A DNA stretch of 64,000 nt from Campylobacter sp. MIT 21-1684 (GCF_026241315.1 NZ_JAPHNA010000001.1:62001-126000); one strand, 5' to 3'; shown: positions 9,828 to 19,428, numbered from the stretch's first letter. The notes: generated from the sequence alone by a model not told the origin. Numbers and translations are program-made.

Positions 9828-10934
9828 TTAGTCCATTTGACGGCGAAGAAAAGTTGGTGTTTCAATTTGAGCCATAATTTCTTCATCATAACCACCGCTT
9901 ACTTTTTTAAGATTAAGATAAGGATTCTTTCTAGGAGTTTCCTCTATATTTTTTTTGGTAGCACTTTCTTTATCTTCAAAACCTGTAGCAATAATAGTTA
10001 CTTCGACTCTATCCTCCATAGCATCATCAGTAGTTGAACCAAAAATAATTTTTGCATTTTCATCAACAATCTCCTCTATACTATTTGCTGCGGCTGAAAT
10101 TTCAATTAAAGAGCAATTCGAACTTGTTTTAAAGTGAAGTATAACACCTTTAGCACCTTTAATATCCATACCATCAAGTAAAGGAGATTCGATAGCATTA
10201 GAAAGAGCTTCCTCAATAGCATTTTCGCCTTGCGCACTTCCTACTCCCATTAAAGCAAGACCGCGATGACTCATAATTGTTCTTACATCAGCAAAATCAA
10301 CGTTAATATCACCATTATCTAAAAGAATTGAAACCATACCTTTAACAGCACGTGCCAGAATATCATCAACAAGCTTGAATGCATCTTTAATACCTGCTTT
10401 TTTATCAATAATACTTAAGAGTTTCTCATTTTGTATTACAAGTATAGAATCGCTTTCTTTTTTAAGCTCCAAAAGACCATTTTCAGCAAGTTTCTTTCTT
10501 TGTTTTCCTTCAAAACTAAAAGGCATAGTTACAACAGAAACTGTCAAAGCACCAATTTCCTTGGCAGCTTGAGCTATTACAGGAGTAGCACCCGTGCCTG
10601 TACCTCCACCAAAACCTGAAGCAATAAACACTATGTCACTTTGACTTAAAGAAGCCTTAATTTCTTCAAAACTCTCTCTAGCACTTTCTGCACCTACTTC
10701 TGGCAACATTCCAGCACCAAGCCCTTTAGTTTTCTTCTCTCCGAGTTGAATTTTAGTCTTTGCTAAGGAATTTGAAATAGCTTGTGAATCTGTATTAGCT
10801 GCTATTAAATCGAGTTCATTTAAACCCATTTTTACCATATGGTTAATCATATTACCGCCACCGCCGCCACAACCTATAACTTTTATTTTAGCACCCTTAT
10901 TATGCTGCACTTCTTCTACTAAAAATTCACTCAT
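9828..10934 (-). CDS. ftsZ: FtsZ, tubulin-like division GTPase
   Basis: 368-aa cytoskeletal GTPase that forms the Z ring at midcell. Visible are the N-terminal GCGGGGGNM loop, the tubulin signature GGGTGTGATP near residue 110, and the T7 loop region (VDFADVRTIM) supplying the catalytic Asp. The conserved C-terminal peptide ends TPTFLRRQMD; it binds FtsA and other division partners. The ftsA gene is 13 bases upstream in the same operon, giving the classic ftsA-ftsZ pair, here preceded by ppiD. RBS AAAGGAGAAAG is strong, as expected for a highly made protein. Confidence 0.98.
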   Translation of the reverse strand: MSEFLVEEVQHNKGAKIKVIGCGGGGGNMINHMVKMGLNELDLIAANTDSQAISNSLAKTKIQLGEKKTKGLGAGMLPEVGAESARESFEEIKASLSQSDIVFIASGFGGGTGTGATPVIAQAAKEIGALTVSVVTMPFSFEGKQRKKLAENGLLELKKESDSILVIQNEKLLSIIDKKAGIKDAFKLVDDILARAVKGMVSILLDNGDINVDFADVRTIMSHRGLALMGVGSAQGENAIEEALSNAIESPLLDGMDIKGAKGVILHFKTSSNCSLIEISAAANSIEEIVDENAKIIFGSTTDDAMEDRVEVTIIATGFEDKESATKKNIEETPRKNPYLNLKKVSGGYDEEIMAQIETPTFLRRQMD

Positions 10935-10947
10935 AAAACTTTCTCCT

Positions 10948-12330
10948 TTAAAATTGATTCATAATTTTATGCCAAATACTGGAAAATACGCTAGATTTTT
11001 TTTCTTTTGGTTTCTTATATACCTCTTGCTCTTGTATTAAAATTGTATCATTTTCTTGTAAACTTTCATCAAAAAAATGAGATTTTATTTCACTTTCGTT
11101 TTCTCTATAAGTAGCAATTTCTTGTCGAATTTGTCGGTTGAAATTTTCCACTTCACCTTTATATCGTAATTTTTCATTTGAATCAAGTTCATAAGGTGTA
11201 AAATATCCAGCTCCATAAAGACATAGACCTATGGCGCAAGTGTTTTCAGGGTCATTAAAAATTTCACTAAAGCCGGTAATAATATCTTTTCTAGGTGCTG
11301 CAAGTCTTACAGAACGGTTGTCAAAAGTTGCAGGAGCAAGCTCATCAATCCCTGCAAGTTTCGTCATACCACCGGTTAATATAACTCCACCGCCTATTAT
11401 ATTGATGTAACGATTATCACTTAAAATTTTTGCCAGTATCATCAATGTTTCCTCTGCTCTAGCATAAATAACATTCGAAATAATGTCTAAAGAAACTTCA
11501 TTTACTTTTCTCTCATCACCCATAGAAGGAATTTGAATAAGGGCATTAGGTTGTTGAGAAAGAGCTGCATAGCTCAATTTAATTTTTTCAGCTTCTTTTA
11601 ATGGAGTATGCAAAGCCATTGATAAATCCTGAGTAATATTAATAGAACCAATTTGCAAACAATCATTGTAACGTATGGAATTTCCGGTATGGATAACTAT
11701 ATCGCAAATCGCTCCACCCATATCAATAAGTACAGCACCGAGCTCTTTTTCACTGTCATCAAGGCAAGCTATGGACGAGGCATAACCTGAAAGGACTATA
11801 TTATCAACCCTTAAATCTGCTAATTCCACAGCTTTTTTTAGATTTTTGATATGAGATTCTTGCGAAATTACTATATGAGTAGAAACCTCTAAACGACTAC
11901 CACTCATTCCCAAAGGATCATCAACATGTTCGAGGTCATTGACTTTAAAATTATAGGGTAAAACGTGAATAATTTCATAGCCACTTGGTAAATTCGCTGT
12001 ATGTTTTGCAGTACTTACAGCACGGTGGATTTCCTTAATACCTATTTCGTGATTTGGGATATTAACAACTCCTATACTATCAACACTTTTAGTATAAGCA
12101 CCAGAAATAGAAACAACAACTTTATCATAATGGACGCCACTCATCATTTCAGCATTGCTTACAGCTTCTTCGATTGATTTTGAAGCAAGTTCAATATTAG
12201 TAATAGCCCCTTTTTTTACCCCATTCGTTCTAGCTTTTGCAAAACCTATAACTTTTAAACCTTCTTCATCTTTTTGGACTATAATAGCACAAGTTTGAGT
12301 TGAACCTAAATCAATTCCTAATATATTCAA
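10948..12330 (-). CDS. ftsA: FtsA, actin-like membrane anchor of the Z ring
   Basis: 460-aa actin-fold ATPase that tethers FtsZ to the membrane. The N-terminus (ILGIDLGSTQTCAII) is the phosphate-1 loop; GGAICDIVIHTG is phosphate 2; IIGGGVILTGGMTKL is the adenosine motif. The C-terminus ends in a short amphipathic helix (SSIWHKIMNQF) that would insert in the membrane. It is longer than E. coli FtsA (420 aa) because of a charged linker before that helix, as in other campylobacters. It lies 2 bases after ppiD and 13 before ftsZ. Confidence 0.96.
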   Translation of the reverse strand: MNILGIDLGSTQTCAIIVQKDEEGLKVIGFAKARTNGVKKGAITNIELASKSIEEAVSNAEMMSGVHYDKVVVSISGAYTKSVDSIGVVNIPNHEIGIKEIHRAVSTAKHTANLPSGYEIIHVLPYNFKVNDLEHVDDPLGMSGSRLEVSTHIVISQESHIKNLKKAVELADLRVDNIVLSGYASSIACLDDSEKELGAVLIDMGGAICDIVIHTGNSIRYNDCLQIGSINITQDLSMALHTPLKEAEKIKLSYAALSQQPNALIQIPSMGDERKVNEVSLDIISNVIYARAEETLMILAKILSDNRYINIIGGGVILTGGMTKLAGIDELAPATFDNRSVRLAAPRKDIITGFSEIFNDPENTCAIGLCLYGAGYFTPYELDSNEKLRYKGEVENFNRQIRQEIATYRENESEIKSHFFDESLQENDTILIQEQEVYKKPKEKKSSVFSSIWHKIMNQF

Positions 12331-12332
12331 AA

Positions 12333-13823
12333 CTACTTCCCTTTATAATAAATTTTCACTCTATATCTCTTTTCAAGTTCTTTTAGAAGTTCTTGTTTTA
12401 TCTCATCACTTTTTAAAGCTTGTACATTTTGTTTTAACATTGATTCATATTGTTTAAGAGTATTAGGACTTACCTTAAGTTTTTGTTTAACAATTTTATA
12501 CAAAATAGCCTTATTATCATTAAGCAATACATAAGAGCTGTTTACATCTGAATTAAAAACATTCATTAAAAAATAACTCAATTCAGAATCATTTAACATC
12601 GCTTCATCTATTTTGGTCGAAGATCTTAAAGAATCTCTACTAACAAAACCTATATTAGCACCTTTAAAAGTATTCAATCTCTGTTTAGCTCTCTCTTCTA
12701 AAAGTTCTCTTGCTTCTTTACTTTTATAAAGAGGTATAACTTCAGCCCTAGCTTCTTCAAAAGTTTTAACTCTTGGAGAAAAAACTTCGTTTAATCTTGT
12801 AATAATATATCCATCTTTATATTCAAAAGGCCTCAAAATTTCACCTTTTTTTGCTTTAGATAAAAGCTCAAGAGGATAATACACATCACTTTCTGTGATA
12901 TTTTCGTCTTTTTGAAAATGTATTTGTGCATTTTTCAATTCTATAAATTTTGCATTTGCTTTTTCTTTAAGTTTCTCAAGCATATAATCACGTGTAACTT
13001 CTTTTTTAGCATCTACAAAACTTAAAATTTTGCCATTAAAATCTTTGTATTTTAGCTTATTACTTCCTTCATTGTAAAAATTTTCAAGCTCTTCGTCATC
13101 AAATTTCTCATCCTTTCCAGAAAGAAAATAACTTGAAATCTCATATCTTTTTTTGGTTTTATATTCATTTTTATTTTCTTGCCACAAATCCTTCAATTTT
13201 TCTTCATTAACAGTAATATTTTCCTGTTTGTACTCAAGCTTCTCAATATTTAAAGAATCTCGCATAAAATAACTTGAAGCAAGCATATCAAGCTCTTCTT
13301 GTCTAGGCGTAAAAGAAAAAAGTTGGAAAAGTTTCTCAAGAATGATTTCATTTGAAAGACTTTCTTCATAATGCTTAGGAGTTAATCCATTAAGACTTAA
13401 AAGCTCATAATACATACTTTTGTTAAAATCGCCATAAGAATCTTGAAAAGCCGCGGTACTTGCGAGCTTTTGAACAACTTCAGTCTCACTAGCATTAAAA
13501 CCAAGCTCTTTTGCAAAACTCAACAGAAGTTTGTCTTCAATTAAAGATTTAAGTGCAAATTGTTCTATCCCAATTTCTTGAGCACTTTCTTCGTTTAAAG
13601 CTCCATTGCTGATTTGATTATAATAACTAAAAATTTGATTGTATCTAGCATTAAATTCATTAAAACTGATTTTTTCATCATTGACAACTGCAACCGATGA
13701 GCTTCGATTTGTATTAAAATCATACGCTCCCCAACCGACAAAACCCGCACCTACAAAAGCTATGACACTAACCCATATAGTAACAACGAGATATTTTTTG
13801 TGATGTTGCATCCAAGTAAGCAT
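12333..13823 (-). CDS. ppiD: PpiD-like membrane-anchored periplasmic chaperone/PPIase
   Basis: 496 aa with one membrane segment near residues 12-34 (VVTIWVSVIAFVGAGFVGWG) and a large periplasmic part: a SurA-N-like chaperone region (residues about 40-190) and a PpiC-type peptidyl-prolyl isomerase-like region toward the C-terminus. PpiD family proteins sit at the exit of SecYEG and help outer-membrane and periplasmic proteins fold. The parvulin core looks weakly conserved, as in many PpiD proteins. Matches Cj0694 by place. AAGGA lies 6 bases before the ATG. Confidence 0.87.
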   Translation of the reverse strand: MLTWMQHHKKYLVVTIWVSVIAFVGAGFVGWGAYDFNTNRSSSVAVVNDEKISFNEFNARYNQIFSYYNQISNGALNEESAQEIGIEQFALKSLIEDKLLLSFAKELGFNASETEVVQKLASTAAFQDSYGDFNKSMYYELLSLNGLTPKHYEESLSNEIILEKLFQLFSFTPRQEELDMLASSYFMRDSLNIEKLEYKQENITVNEEKLKDLWQENKNEYKTKKRYEISSYFLSGKDEKFDDEELENFYNEGSNKLKYKDFNGKILSFVDAKKEVTRDYMLEKLKEKANAKFIELKNAQIHFQKDENITESDVYYPLELLSKAKKGEILRPFEYKDGYIITRLNEVFSPRVKTFEEARAEVIPLYKSKEARELLEERAKQRLNTFKGANIGFVSRDSLRSSTKIDEAMLNDSELSYFLMNVFNSDVNSSYVLLNDNKAILYKIVKQKLKVSPNTLKQYESMLKQNVQALKSDEIKQELLKELEKRYRVKIYYKGK

Positions 13824-13852
13824 ACTATTCCTTGAGCCAAATTAACTCTTAT

Positions 13853-13858
13853 ATTATA
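13853..13858 (-). promoter_or_regulatory. Probable -10 box of ppiD-ftsA-ftsZ
   Basis: TATAAT on the minus strand preceded by GC, 30 bases before the ppiD ATG. It is the only clear promoter before ppiD, so it may drive all three genes. Confidence 0.5.
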
Positions 13859-13928
13859 GCGTAGAAGTGTTAAATAGAGTTGAATTAATTTTTTTAACAA
13901 AATATTTTTTCATTAGCTAATTCTTCGT

Positions 13929-13934
13929 TATAAT
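13929..13934 (+). promoter_or_regulatory. Probable -10 box of rsmH
   Basis: TATAAT 31 bases before the GTG start of rsmH, divergent from the ppiD promoter. Confidence 0.5.
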
Positions 13935-13964
13935 TACACTATTTTTCTTGCTTAGGACACAGTT

Positions 13965-14891
13965 GTGAAAATTCCACACCAACCTGTTTTACTAAATGAA
14001 GTCGCCCAAACTTTTGCAAATCTTGATGAAGGTATTTTTTTAGATTGTACTTTAGGTTTTGGCGGACATAGTGAGCTTGTACTCAAAACTCATCCTAAAA
14101 TCAAACTTATAGCGTGTGATTGTGATGAACAAGCTTTAGAATTTGCTAAAAAACGCTTAGAACCTTTCAAGGACAGAACTCATTTTATTTCTAGCAATTT
14201 CAGTGAAATTTTTGAATACATTTCTTGTTCTAATCTACGAGGAATCTTAGCAGATATTGGAGTTTCTTCTTTTCAGCTTGATACCAATGAAAGAGGCTTT
14301 AGTTTTCATTCTGACTATCTTGATATGAGAATGAACAGACACAACATACTCTGTGCCTTTGAAATTGTCAATTCATACACCAAAGAACAGCTTGCCCATA
14401 TTTTCAAGGAGTATGGCGAACTTCGCGACAGCCATAGGATAGCCCAAATGATATGCACGGTACGGACAAAGAAACCTATACAAAGTGCAAAAGAACTTTT
14501 TAACCTCATAGGAAAAGAAAAAGTAGGCAAAAGAAAAATTTTAAAAGCAACTTTAATATTTCAAGCTTTAAGAATAGAGGTTAATAAAGAATTACACAAC
14601 CTTCAAATTTTTCTCCAAAAAGTACAAGATTTAAAACTAACAAATTGCATCTTAGCCATAATTTGTTTCCATTCTTTAGAAGACAGAATAGTAAAACAAT
14701 TTTTTCAAAAATGGAGCAAAAATTGTATTTGCAGTACAAAAGCTTTGCGTTGTGAATGCGGTGCAAATCATAGCTTAGGGCAAACACTTCATAAAAAAAT
14801 ACTCAAAGCAAATGAAACAGAAAGAAAAGAAAATTCCCGCTCAAGCTGTGCAAAAATGAGAGTTTTTTATTTTAACAATAATGGAAAGTAA
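13965..14891 (+). CDS. rsmH: RsmH, 16S rRNA (cytosine-1402 N4)-methyltransferase
   Basis: 308-aa SAM-dependent methyltransferase (MraW) that modifies C1402 in the ribosomal P site. Starts with GTG (KIPHQPVLLNEV is the family N-terminus) with AGGA 8 bases upstream. Further marks are LDCTLGFGGHS (SAM motif I), ILADIGVSSFQLD, and the C-terminal FHSLEDRIVKQFF. In most bacteria rsmH opens the dcw division cluster and is followed by ftsL; here it is followed, with a one-base overlap, by a bitopic coiled-coil protein in that same position. Confidence 0.96.
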   Translation: MKIPHQPVLLNEVAQTFANLDEGIFLDCTLGFGGHSELVLKTHPKIKLIACDCDEQALEFAKKRLEPFKDRTHFISSNFSEIFEYISCSNLRGILADIGVSSFQLDTNERGFSFHSDYLDMRMNRHNILCAFEIVNSYTKEQLAHIFKEYGELRDSHRIAQMICTVRTKKPIQSAKELFNLIGKEKVGKRKILKATLIFQALRIEVNKELHNLQIFLQKVQDLKLTNCILAIICFHSLEDRIVKQFFQKWSKNCICSTKALRCECGANHSLGQTLHKKILKANETERKENSRSSCAKMRVFYFNNNGK

Positions 14892-15778
14892 TGCTAGAAG
14901 ACGATTTTTTAAAAGAAAAACAAAATATAAGAGAAAAGATGCTTCGGTTTTCTCGTGCCATAAATCAAGGAAAACCTTTAGATAATGAACTTCAAAAAGA
15001 ACTCACAAGTGATGATATTTTAAGAAAACGTTTTACAAAACGTCGCATTAAAACATACAGTGAGTTTGAATATGAACCACCGTATTCTAAAAAATCAAAT
15101 ATTTACCTTAAAGAAGATTTGATTAACGTTAAACTTGAAGAAAAACGTTCTTTAGCTTCAGTTATCCTTTCGCGTTTTAAAAAAAAGCGTAAAAAGAAAA
15201 ATAATGAATTAGCCCATAAGAAAACAAAGAAAATCTTTGCTTTCTTAAAAAAATCAGCAAAACCAACAAAACAAATTCTAAACAATTCTGAAGAAAAAAA
15301 CTCCTCTGTAACTTCTGATATAAGGCAATCAAAGAGTACTATAAAAACAGAAAAACAAATAAAAGCTCAAGAATTAACACAACTTAAAGAAATTAACATC
15401 GCCCAAAGCTTAAAAAATTTACAAAAAGAGATGGACACTCAAGAAATTCCAAAAACTCAAATTTTAAAAAAAGAATCTCAAGAAAATCAAGAAGATAAGG
15501 AAAAAACAAAAAATATACTCCTTGAAGGTTTTAGCGGCGCTATCAAAGAAGAAAGGAATTTAAGTTTTAATCATCTTCTTTTTGCAATTCTCGCCGTTAG
15601 CTTTGCTCTATTTTTATTTGCTCCTCAAATTTATATACGCAATCAAATTTATTATCTTAGTCGTGAAATTGCAGGATTAAAAACAGAAGAAAATGTACTT
15701 GATGAAGAAAATAAAGAATTAAACAGACGTCTTGAAAAGATGCGTTTTCAAAATCAAATATTAGACTATTTAGAATGA
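14891..15778 (+). CDS. Bitopic coiled-coil membrane protein, FtsL-like by position and shape
   Basis: 295 aa. Residues 1-225 are very rich in Lys/Glu/Gln and look disordered and cytoplasmic. A single membrane segment lies near residues 228-248 (LLFAILAVSFALFLFAPQIY). It is followed by a 45-residue periplasmic heptad-like stretch (LSREIAGLKTEENVLDEE and onward to the end). A short cytoplasmic tail, one TM and a periplasmic leucine zipper directly after rsmH is how FtsL is built and placed in many bacteria; the long cytoplasmic domain is unusual. Known in C. jejuni as Cj0692c, membrane protein. FtsL identity is inference. Confidence 0.75.
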   Translation: MLEDDFLKEKQNIREKMLRFSRAINQGKPLDNELQKELTSDDILRKRFTKRRIKTYSEFEYEPPYSKKSNIYLKEDLINVKLEEKRSLASVILSRFKKKRKKKNNELAHKKTKKIFAFLKKSAKPTKQILNNSEEKNSSVTSDIRQSKSTIKTEKQIKAQELTQLKEINIAQSLKNLQKEMDTQEIPKTQILKKESQENQEDKEKTKNILLEGFSGAIKEERNLSFNHLLFAILAVSFALFLFAPQIYIRNQIYYLSREIAGLKTEENVLDEENKELNRRLEKMRFQNQILDYLE

Positions 15779-16260
15779 ACTATCTTTTCTAAAACATAAT
15801 TTTCTAAGTTGGCTTTTGGAATTTCATCTTTTAAAGCTTGCTTATAAATTTCTTCCACTATTTTAGAATATTTTTCATATGCAAAGCAAGGAAAATGATT
15901 CTTCCAAGCTCTTTGAATAAGCTTTTTAGAAATATTTTTTCTTACATAAATTTTAAACAAATCATACCCTATAAAAATACAAGATGTTACAAATACAGCA
16001 CTAATAATGCTGATATGAAAATCAAGCTTTGTAAAAAAATAATGCGTAAGAGCAAGTAGAGGAAGTAAGATAAGTACGCATAAAATTCCATAATACACAT
16101 AGGCATTGAAAGTTTTAAAGCGAAAATTAAGTTTTGCTGGGTCAATAAGCATTCCTTCATTAAATAAAATATTTGCCTCAAGTAAATCCCGTAATAACAC
16201 TGGTTGGTGTGAAACTTTAAAAAGAAAATTAAAGCTTAATTCTTGAAAATTTTTCATCAT
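15766..16260 (-). CDS. Membrane protein of unknown function, two TM segments
   Basis: 164 aa with a hydrophobic hairpin near residues 54-100 (YGILCVLILLPLLALTHYFF, then SIISAVFVTSCIFIGYDLF) between a soluble N-terminal part and a basic/acidic C-terminal part. No family recognised. There are ATG codons at 16260 and 16257; GCGGTAAAG precedes them closely. Its 3' end overlaps the 3' end of the convergent FtsL-like gene by 13 bases. C. jejuni carries a membrane protein gene near this position (Cj0691), which may be the same; I am not certain. Confidence 0.65.
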   Translation of the reverse strand: MMKNFQELSFNFLFKVSHQPVLLRDLLEANILFNEGMLIDPAKLNFRFKTFNAYVYYGILCVLILLPLLALTHYFFTKLDFHISIISAVFVTSCIFIGYDLFKIYVRKNISKKLIQRAWKNHFPCFAYEKYSKIVEEIYKQALKDEIPKANLENYVLEKIVHSK

Positions 16261-16320
16261 CTTTACCGCTTTATTTTTTTTAAAATTGTATCTAAAATTT
16301 CTAATAATTTTTCAATACAA

Positions 16321-17283
16321 TTAAGCTTTTAAGATCCTTGAAAGTTTTAACAAGCTTGAAAGCAAAAATTCTTTTTTTATAAGCTTGCTCTGTGTTTTCA
16401 ACTCATACTCGCTTTGAAGCAAAAGACTAAAAATCTCTTTATACTGTTCTACTCTAATATTAAAAGCTTGCTGACTCAATGTTTGCCTCACTTGTACAGG
16501 AGGAATGTAACCAAGAAGTTCTTTAAAATCAACACTGCCATAAATTTTAGCATACAAGGCTATCTTAAAGAGTCGGTAAAAGTTGCTATAAAGAAGATTA
16601 ATCAAAGCTATTTCATTAGTATTTTCAAGCAATCTCTCAATTTCATCCTTACAATCAATTTTTTGTAACAATTTTTCAAAAAAACTTTCAAAATTCGCAC
16701 CATTTAAGCTATAACAGTATTTTTCAATCATTGCCTCATCAACACTTTGACCTTGAAATTTATTAAGCTCTGCTGCTGCAAGATATAAATTCTCATCAAA
16801 ATTTTTCAATAATAAAAAAAGTGCATTCTGTGTAAGAGTTATTTGAAGTTCTTTTGCTTTCATTGTTAAAAGTTCAATACCTTCTTTCATATTACTAGGC
16901 TTAAAAAATCGCGCAAAATTATTTCCAAAAATCTTCTCAAGCTCATTTTGTTTTGAACCTTCATCATATAATTCAACAAGCAAAAAATTCTCCCTGCTAC
17001 TACAAAGCATTATTAAATTTTTTAACTCTTTTGTAGAAAGTTTTTTAGAGCATTTAATTTCTAAAAGCTTTTTTTCACTAAAAAGTGAAGAAAGTGCTAA
17101 AAAATCATTTGCACGAGCATAATCATAGTCTTCAAAAAAGACCTGAAAAACTTCATCAACATCCCATTTTTTTTTAATACAATTTGCATACAGTTCAATT
17201 TGAAAATTATCAGCCCCGTACAATAAAAAAAAATGAGGAAAATCTGACTTTGTCAGCAAATTTTGTAAATCTTTTCTATACAT
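16321..17283 (-). CDS. holA: HolA, DNA polymerase III delta subunit
   Basis: 320-aa clamp-loader subunit that opens the beta sliding clamp. It is a diverged family; recognisable are the N-terminal RKDLQNLL...FFLLYGADNFQIE, the mid-region KCSKKLSTKELKNLI and the C-terminal helical clamp-loader domain with LLQSEYELKTQSKL. It begins 1 base after the rnr stop, as in C. jejuni (Cj0630c/Cj0631c). Epsilonproteobacterial delta subunits are usually shorter than the 343 aa of E. coli, as here. Confidence 0.85.
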   Translation of the reverse strand: MYRKDLQNLLTKSDFPHFFLLYGADNFQIELYANCIKKKWDVDEVFQVFFEDYDYARANDFLALSSLFSEKKLLEIKCSKKLSTKELKNLIMLCSSRENFLLVELYDEGSKQNELEKIFGNNFARFFKPSNMKEGIELLTMKAKELQITLTQNALFLLLKNFDENLYLAAAELNKFQGQSVDEAMIEKYCYSLNGANFESFFEKLLQKIDCKDEIERLLENTNEIALINLLYSNFYRLFKIALYAKIYGSVDFKELLGYIPPVQVRQTLSQQAFNIRVEQYKEIFSLLLQSEYELKTQSKLIKKEFLLSSLLKLSRILKA

Positions 17284-17284
17284 T

Positions 17285-19207
17285 TTACTCTCCTAATTTT
17301 CCCACGCATCTTGCATAAATTTTTGCCATTGCTATATCAGCCTCTATAAGTTCAACTTCTATGTATTCAAGTAAAGTCAGATTATTTTCATACACAAACA
17401 CATTAGCCCCACTTATCTCACCGTAAAGTTTTGCTTTACATATACTATCATTTTCTATTACAAGGGCTTTAAACCTTTTACCTATATTTTTAGCCGCCCA
17501 TCTTGCGAATTTTCTGTCCATAAATTCATAAGCAACTTTATCAGCTTCTCTTTCGAGCAAACTTAAATTTTCACAAGTGCTTTGTATATTTAAAAGCAAA
17601 TATCTAAAAAGTTTCTCATCTTTTTTTTGTTTGGCTTTTAAAAGTCTGTGCAATAATAAATCAGAATATCTTCTAATAGGACTTGTAAAATGGGTATAAG
17701 ATTCAAAACCTAATCCAAAATGTCCAGCATTTTCACTTCCATATTCTGCTTTCTTATGGGCTTTAATAATAAGCTTATCAACCTCTGCTCTTAAATGCAA
17801 TGTATCGGCTAAAGCTTGTATATCACGTATTAGTTCTGGTATATTTGGGTTAAATTGTACATCTATGCCAAGACTTAAAAGTTCATCAAGCAACTTTATA
17901 ATTTTGCGCGAATCAGCACTCAAATGATTCCTAAAAATACCAATATCAATAAGTTTTGCAGCAGCTTTATTAGCTAAAAGCATACATTCTTCGATTAAAT
18001 TATGCGAAAAAGTATCTCTTTCATATATGGTGCTTTCAAGAGCACCACTTGAATCTAAAACTATCCTCAGTTCTTTAGTACGAAATTCAAAAGCATTTTT
18101 CAATCTTCTCTTGCGTATTATTTTTGTCAATTCAAAAAGTGAATAAAGCCAAGAAAAATCATTTAATTTTGGCTTTTTTTCAAATAAAATATCAACCTCG
18201 TCATAAGTGTATCTTTTTTTTGAAGTAATCAAAGCTTCAAAAAGCTCCTCTTTAAGAATGTGTGCTTTTTCATCAAAAGAAATTACAAAGCAATACACCA
18301 AACGATCCAAACCCGGTTTTAAAGAACAAATATTCTCACTCAAAGCTTGAGGTAGCATAGGTACAGCCTTATGTGGAAAATAGATAGAAAATCCTCTTGC
18401 TCTTGCTTCCTTATCGATAGCACTGTAAGCAAAAACATACTCACTAACATCAGCAATGGCTACATAAAGCTTTCTTGAACTTTCATCAAAATAAATTGCA
18501 TCATCAAAATCTTTAGCGTGTAGAGGATCTATAGTACAAAATGGTAAAGCGCGTAAATCTTTGCGATTTGGATACATAGTTGAATCGACTTCTTCACCAT
18601 TTGATAAAGCTTCATTATGACATAGTTGGCTAAAAGTATCATTTTTATTGAACAAAGCAAGAGCAATCTTTTCATCTACGCTTTCATCATTAATATGTCC
18701 TAAAACTTCGACAATAGCATTTTCTTGACTTCGAATCTTTAAAACAGTACCTAAAGGCAAAGCTTTTAAAGATTTTTGCGAAGCTTTTAAAGGAAGAAGA
18801 AGACCTGTTTTAATATTCATTCCAAGTACTGTATTGCGGTGCTGTTTTGTAACTACCAAAAAAGTTTCATTTGCTCTTTGCAAAACCAAAAATATTTTTG
18901 CACTGACTCTTTTTCTCTTAAAAGATAAAAGCTTCGCAACAACTATATCTTTATAATTTGCTCCTTGAAAATGCTTACTTTGTACCAATAAATCCTGTTT
19001 ATAATATTCATCAAAACATTTTAAAAAACCTGTACCCGAACTTGAAATATCAAGAGTGCCAAAAACAAAACCATTATTACGATAAAAAACATTTTTATAC
19101 TCTCGTACCACACCATTACTTGCAAGTTCTCTTAAAATATGTTTGAATTCATTGTTTAGATCTTGAGAACGAATACCATATTTAAGATTTTTTAAAAATT
19201 CTTTCAC
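17285..19207 (-). CDS. rnr: Ribonuclease R (RNB-family 3'-5' exoribonuclease)
   Basis: 640-aa RNase II/R enzyme that degrades structured RNA processively. The RNB core starts near residue 215 with the metal-binding run FCTIDPLHAKDFDDAIYFDE; later marks are ARARGFSIYFPHKAVPMLP and FTSPIRRYSDLLLHRLL near residue 525. It starts with GTG at 19207 (MKEFLKNLKYGI when read as Met). A C-terminal S1-like tail is short, so the protein is about 170 residues shorter than E. coli RNase R, as in other campylobacters. Divergent from the accessory cassette. Confidence 0.94.
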   Translation of the reverse strand: MKEFLKNLKYGIRSQDLNNEFKHILRELASNGVVREYKNVFYRNNGFVFGTLDISSSGTGFLKCFDEYYKQDLLVQSKHFQGANYKDIVVAKLLSFKRKRVSAKIFLVLQRANETFLVVTKQHRNTVLGMNIKTGLLLPLKASQKSLKALPLGTVLKIRSQENAIVEVLGHINDESVDEKIALALFNKNDTFSQLCHNEALSNGEEVDSTMYPNRKDLRALPFCTIDPLHAKDFDDAIYFDESSRKLYVAIADVSEYVFAYSAIDKEARARGFSIYFPHKAVPMLPQALSENICSLKPGLDRLVYCFVISFDEKAHILKEELFEALITSKKRYTYDEVDILFEKKPKLNDFSWLYSLFELTKIIRKRRLKNAFEFRTKELRIVLDSSGALESTIYERDTFSHNLIEECMLLANKAAAKLIDIGIFRNHLSADSRKIIKLLDELLSLGIDVQFNPNIPELIRDIQALADTLHLRAEVDKLIIKAHKKAEYGSENAGHFGLGFESYTHFTSPIRRYSDLLLHRLLKAKQKKDEKLFRYLLLNIQSTCENLSLLEREADKVAYEFMDRKFARWAAKNIGKRFKALVIENDSICKAKLYGEISGANVFVYENNLTLLEYIEVELIEADIAMAKIYARCVGKLGE

Positions 19208-19385
19208 TTAATTTTCTTTATCTTTTGAAGTCTTATGAGTGAATTTTATAGTAAAATTAATAAATCCATTATGAAAAACTTAATCAAAGTGCTTTTAAGT
19301 AAGTTGTGCCACAGTCTATCATATCTCAAATTTACATAACTGCAATCTAAAATGCGAATTATTTTTTCAAAGCAAATTTTTAAAC

Positions 19386-19408
19386 AAAAAGCATAAAATG
19401 CTTTTTTT
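19386..19408. terminator. Terminator-like 9-bp hairpin before the cassette promoter
   Basis: AAAAAGCAT, loop AAA, ATGCTTTTTTT: a perfect inverted repeat with a T run on the plus strand and an A run before it, so it could terminate in both directions. No annotated gene reads into it from either side, so it may shield the cassette from rnr-side antisense transcription, end a short unannotated RNA, or be a relic of a lost gene. Confidence 0.45.
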
Positions 19409-19422
19409 AAGTAAGATTGAGT

Positions 19423-19428
19423 TATAAT
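19423..19428 (+). promoter_or_regulatory. Probable -10 box of the phosphoramidate-type cassette
   Basis: TATAAT within GAGTTATAATTTATA, 86 bases before the first cassette ATG, giving a leader of about 80 bases. It follows directly after the hairpin, so it is the likely single promoter for the six-gene plus-strand run. Confidence 0.55.
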
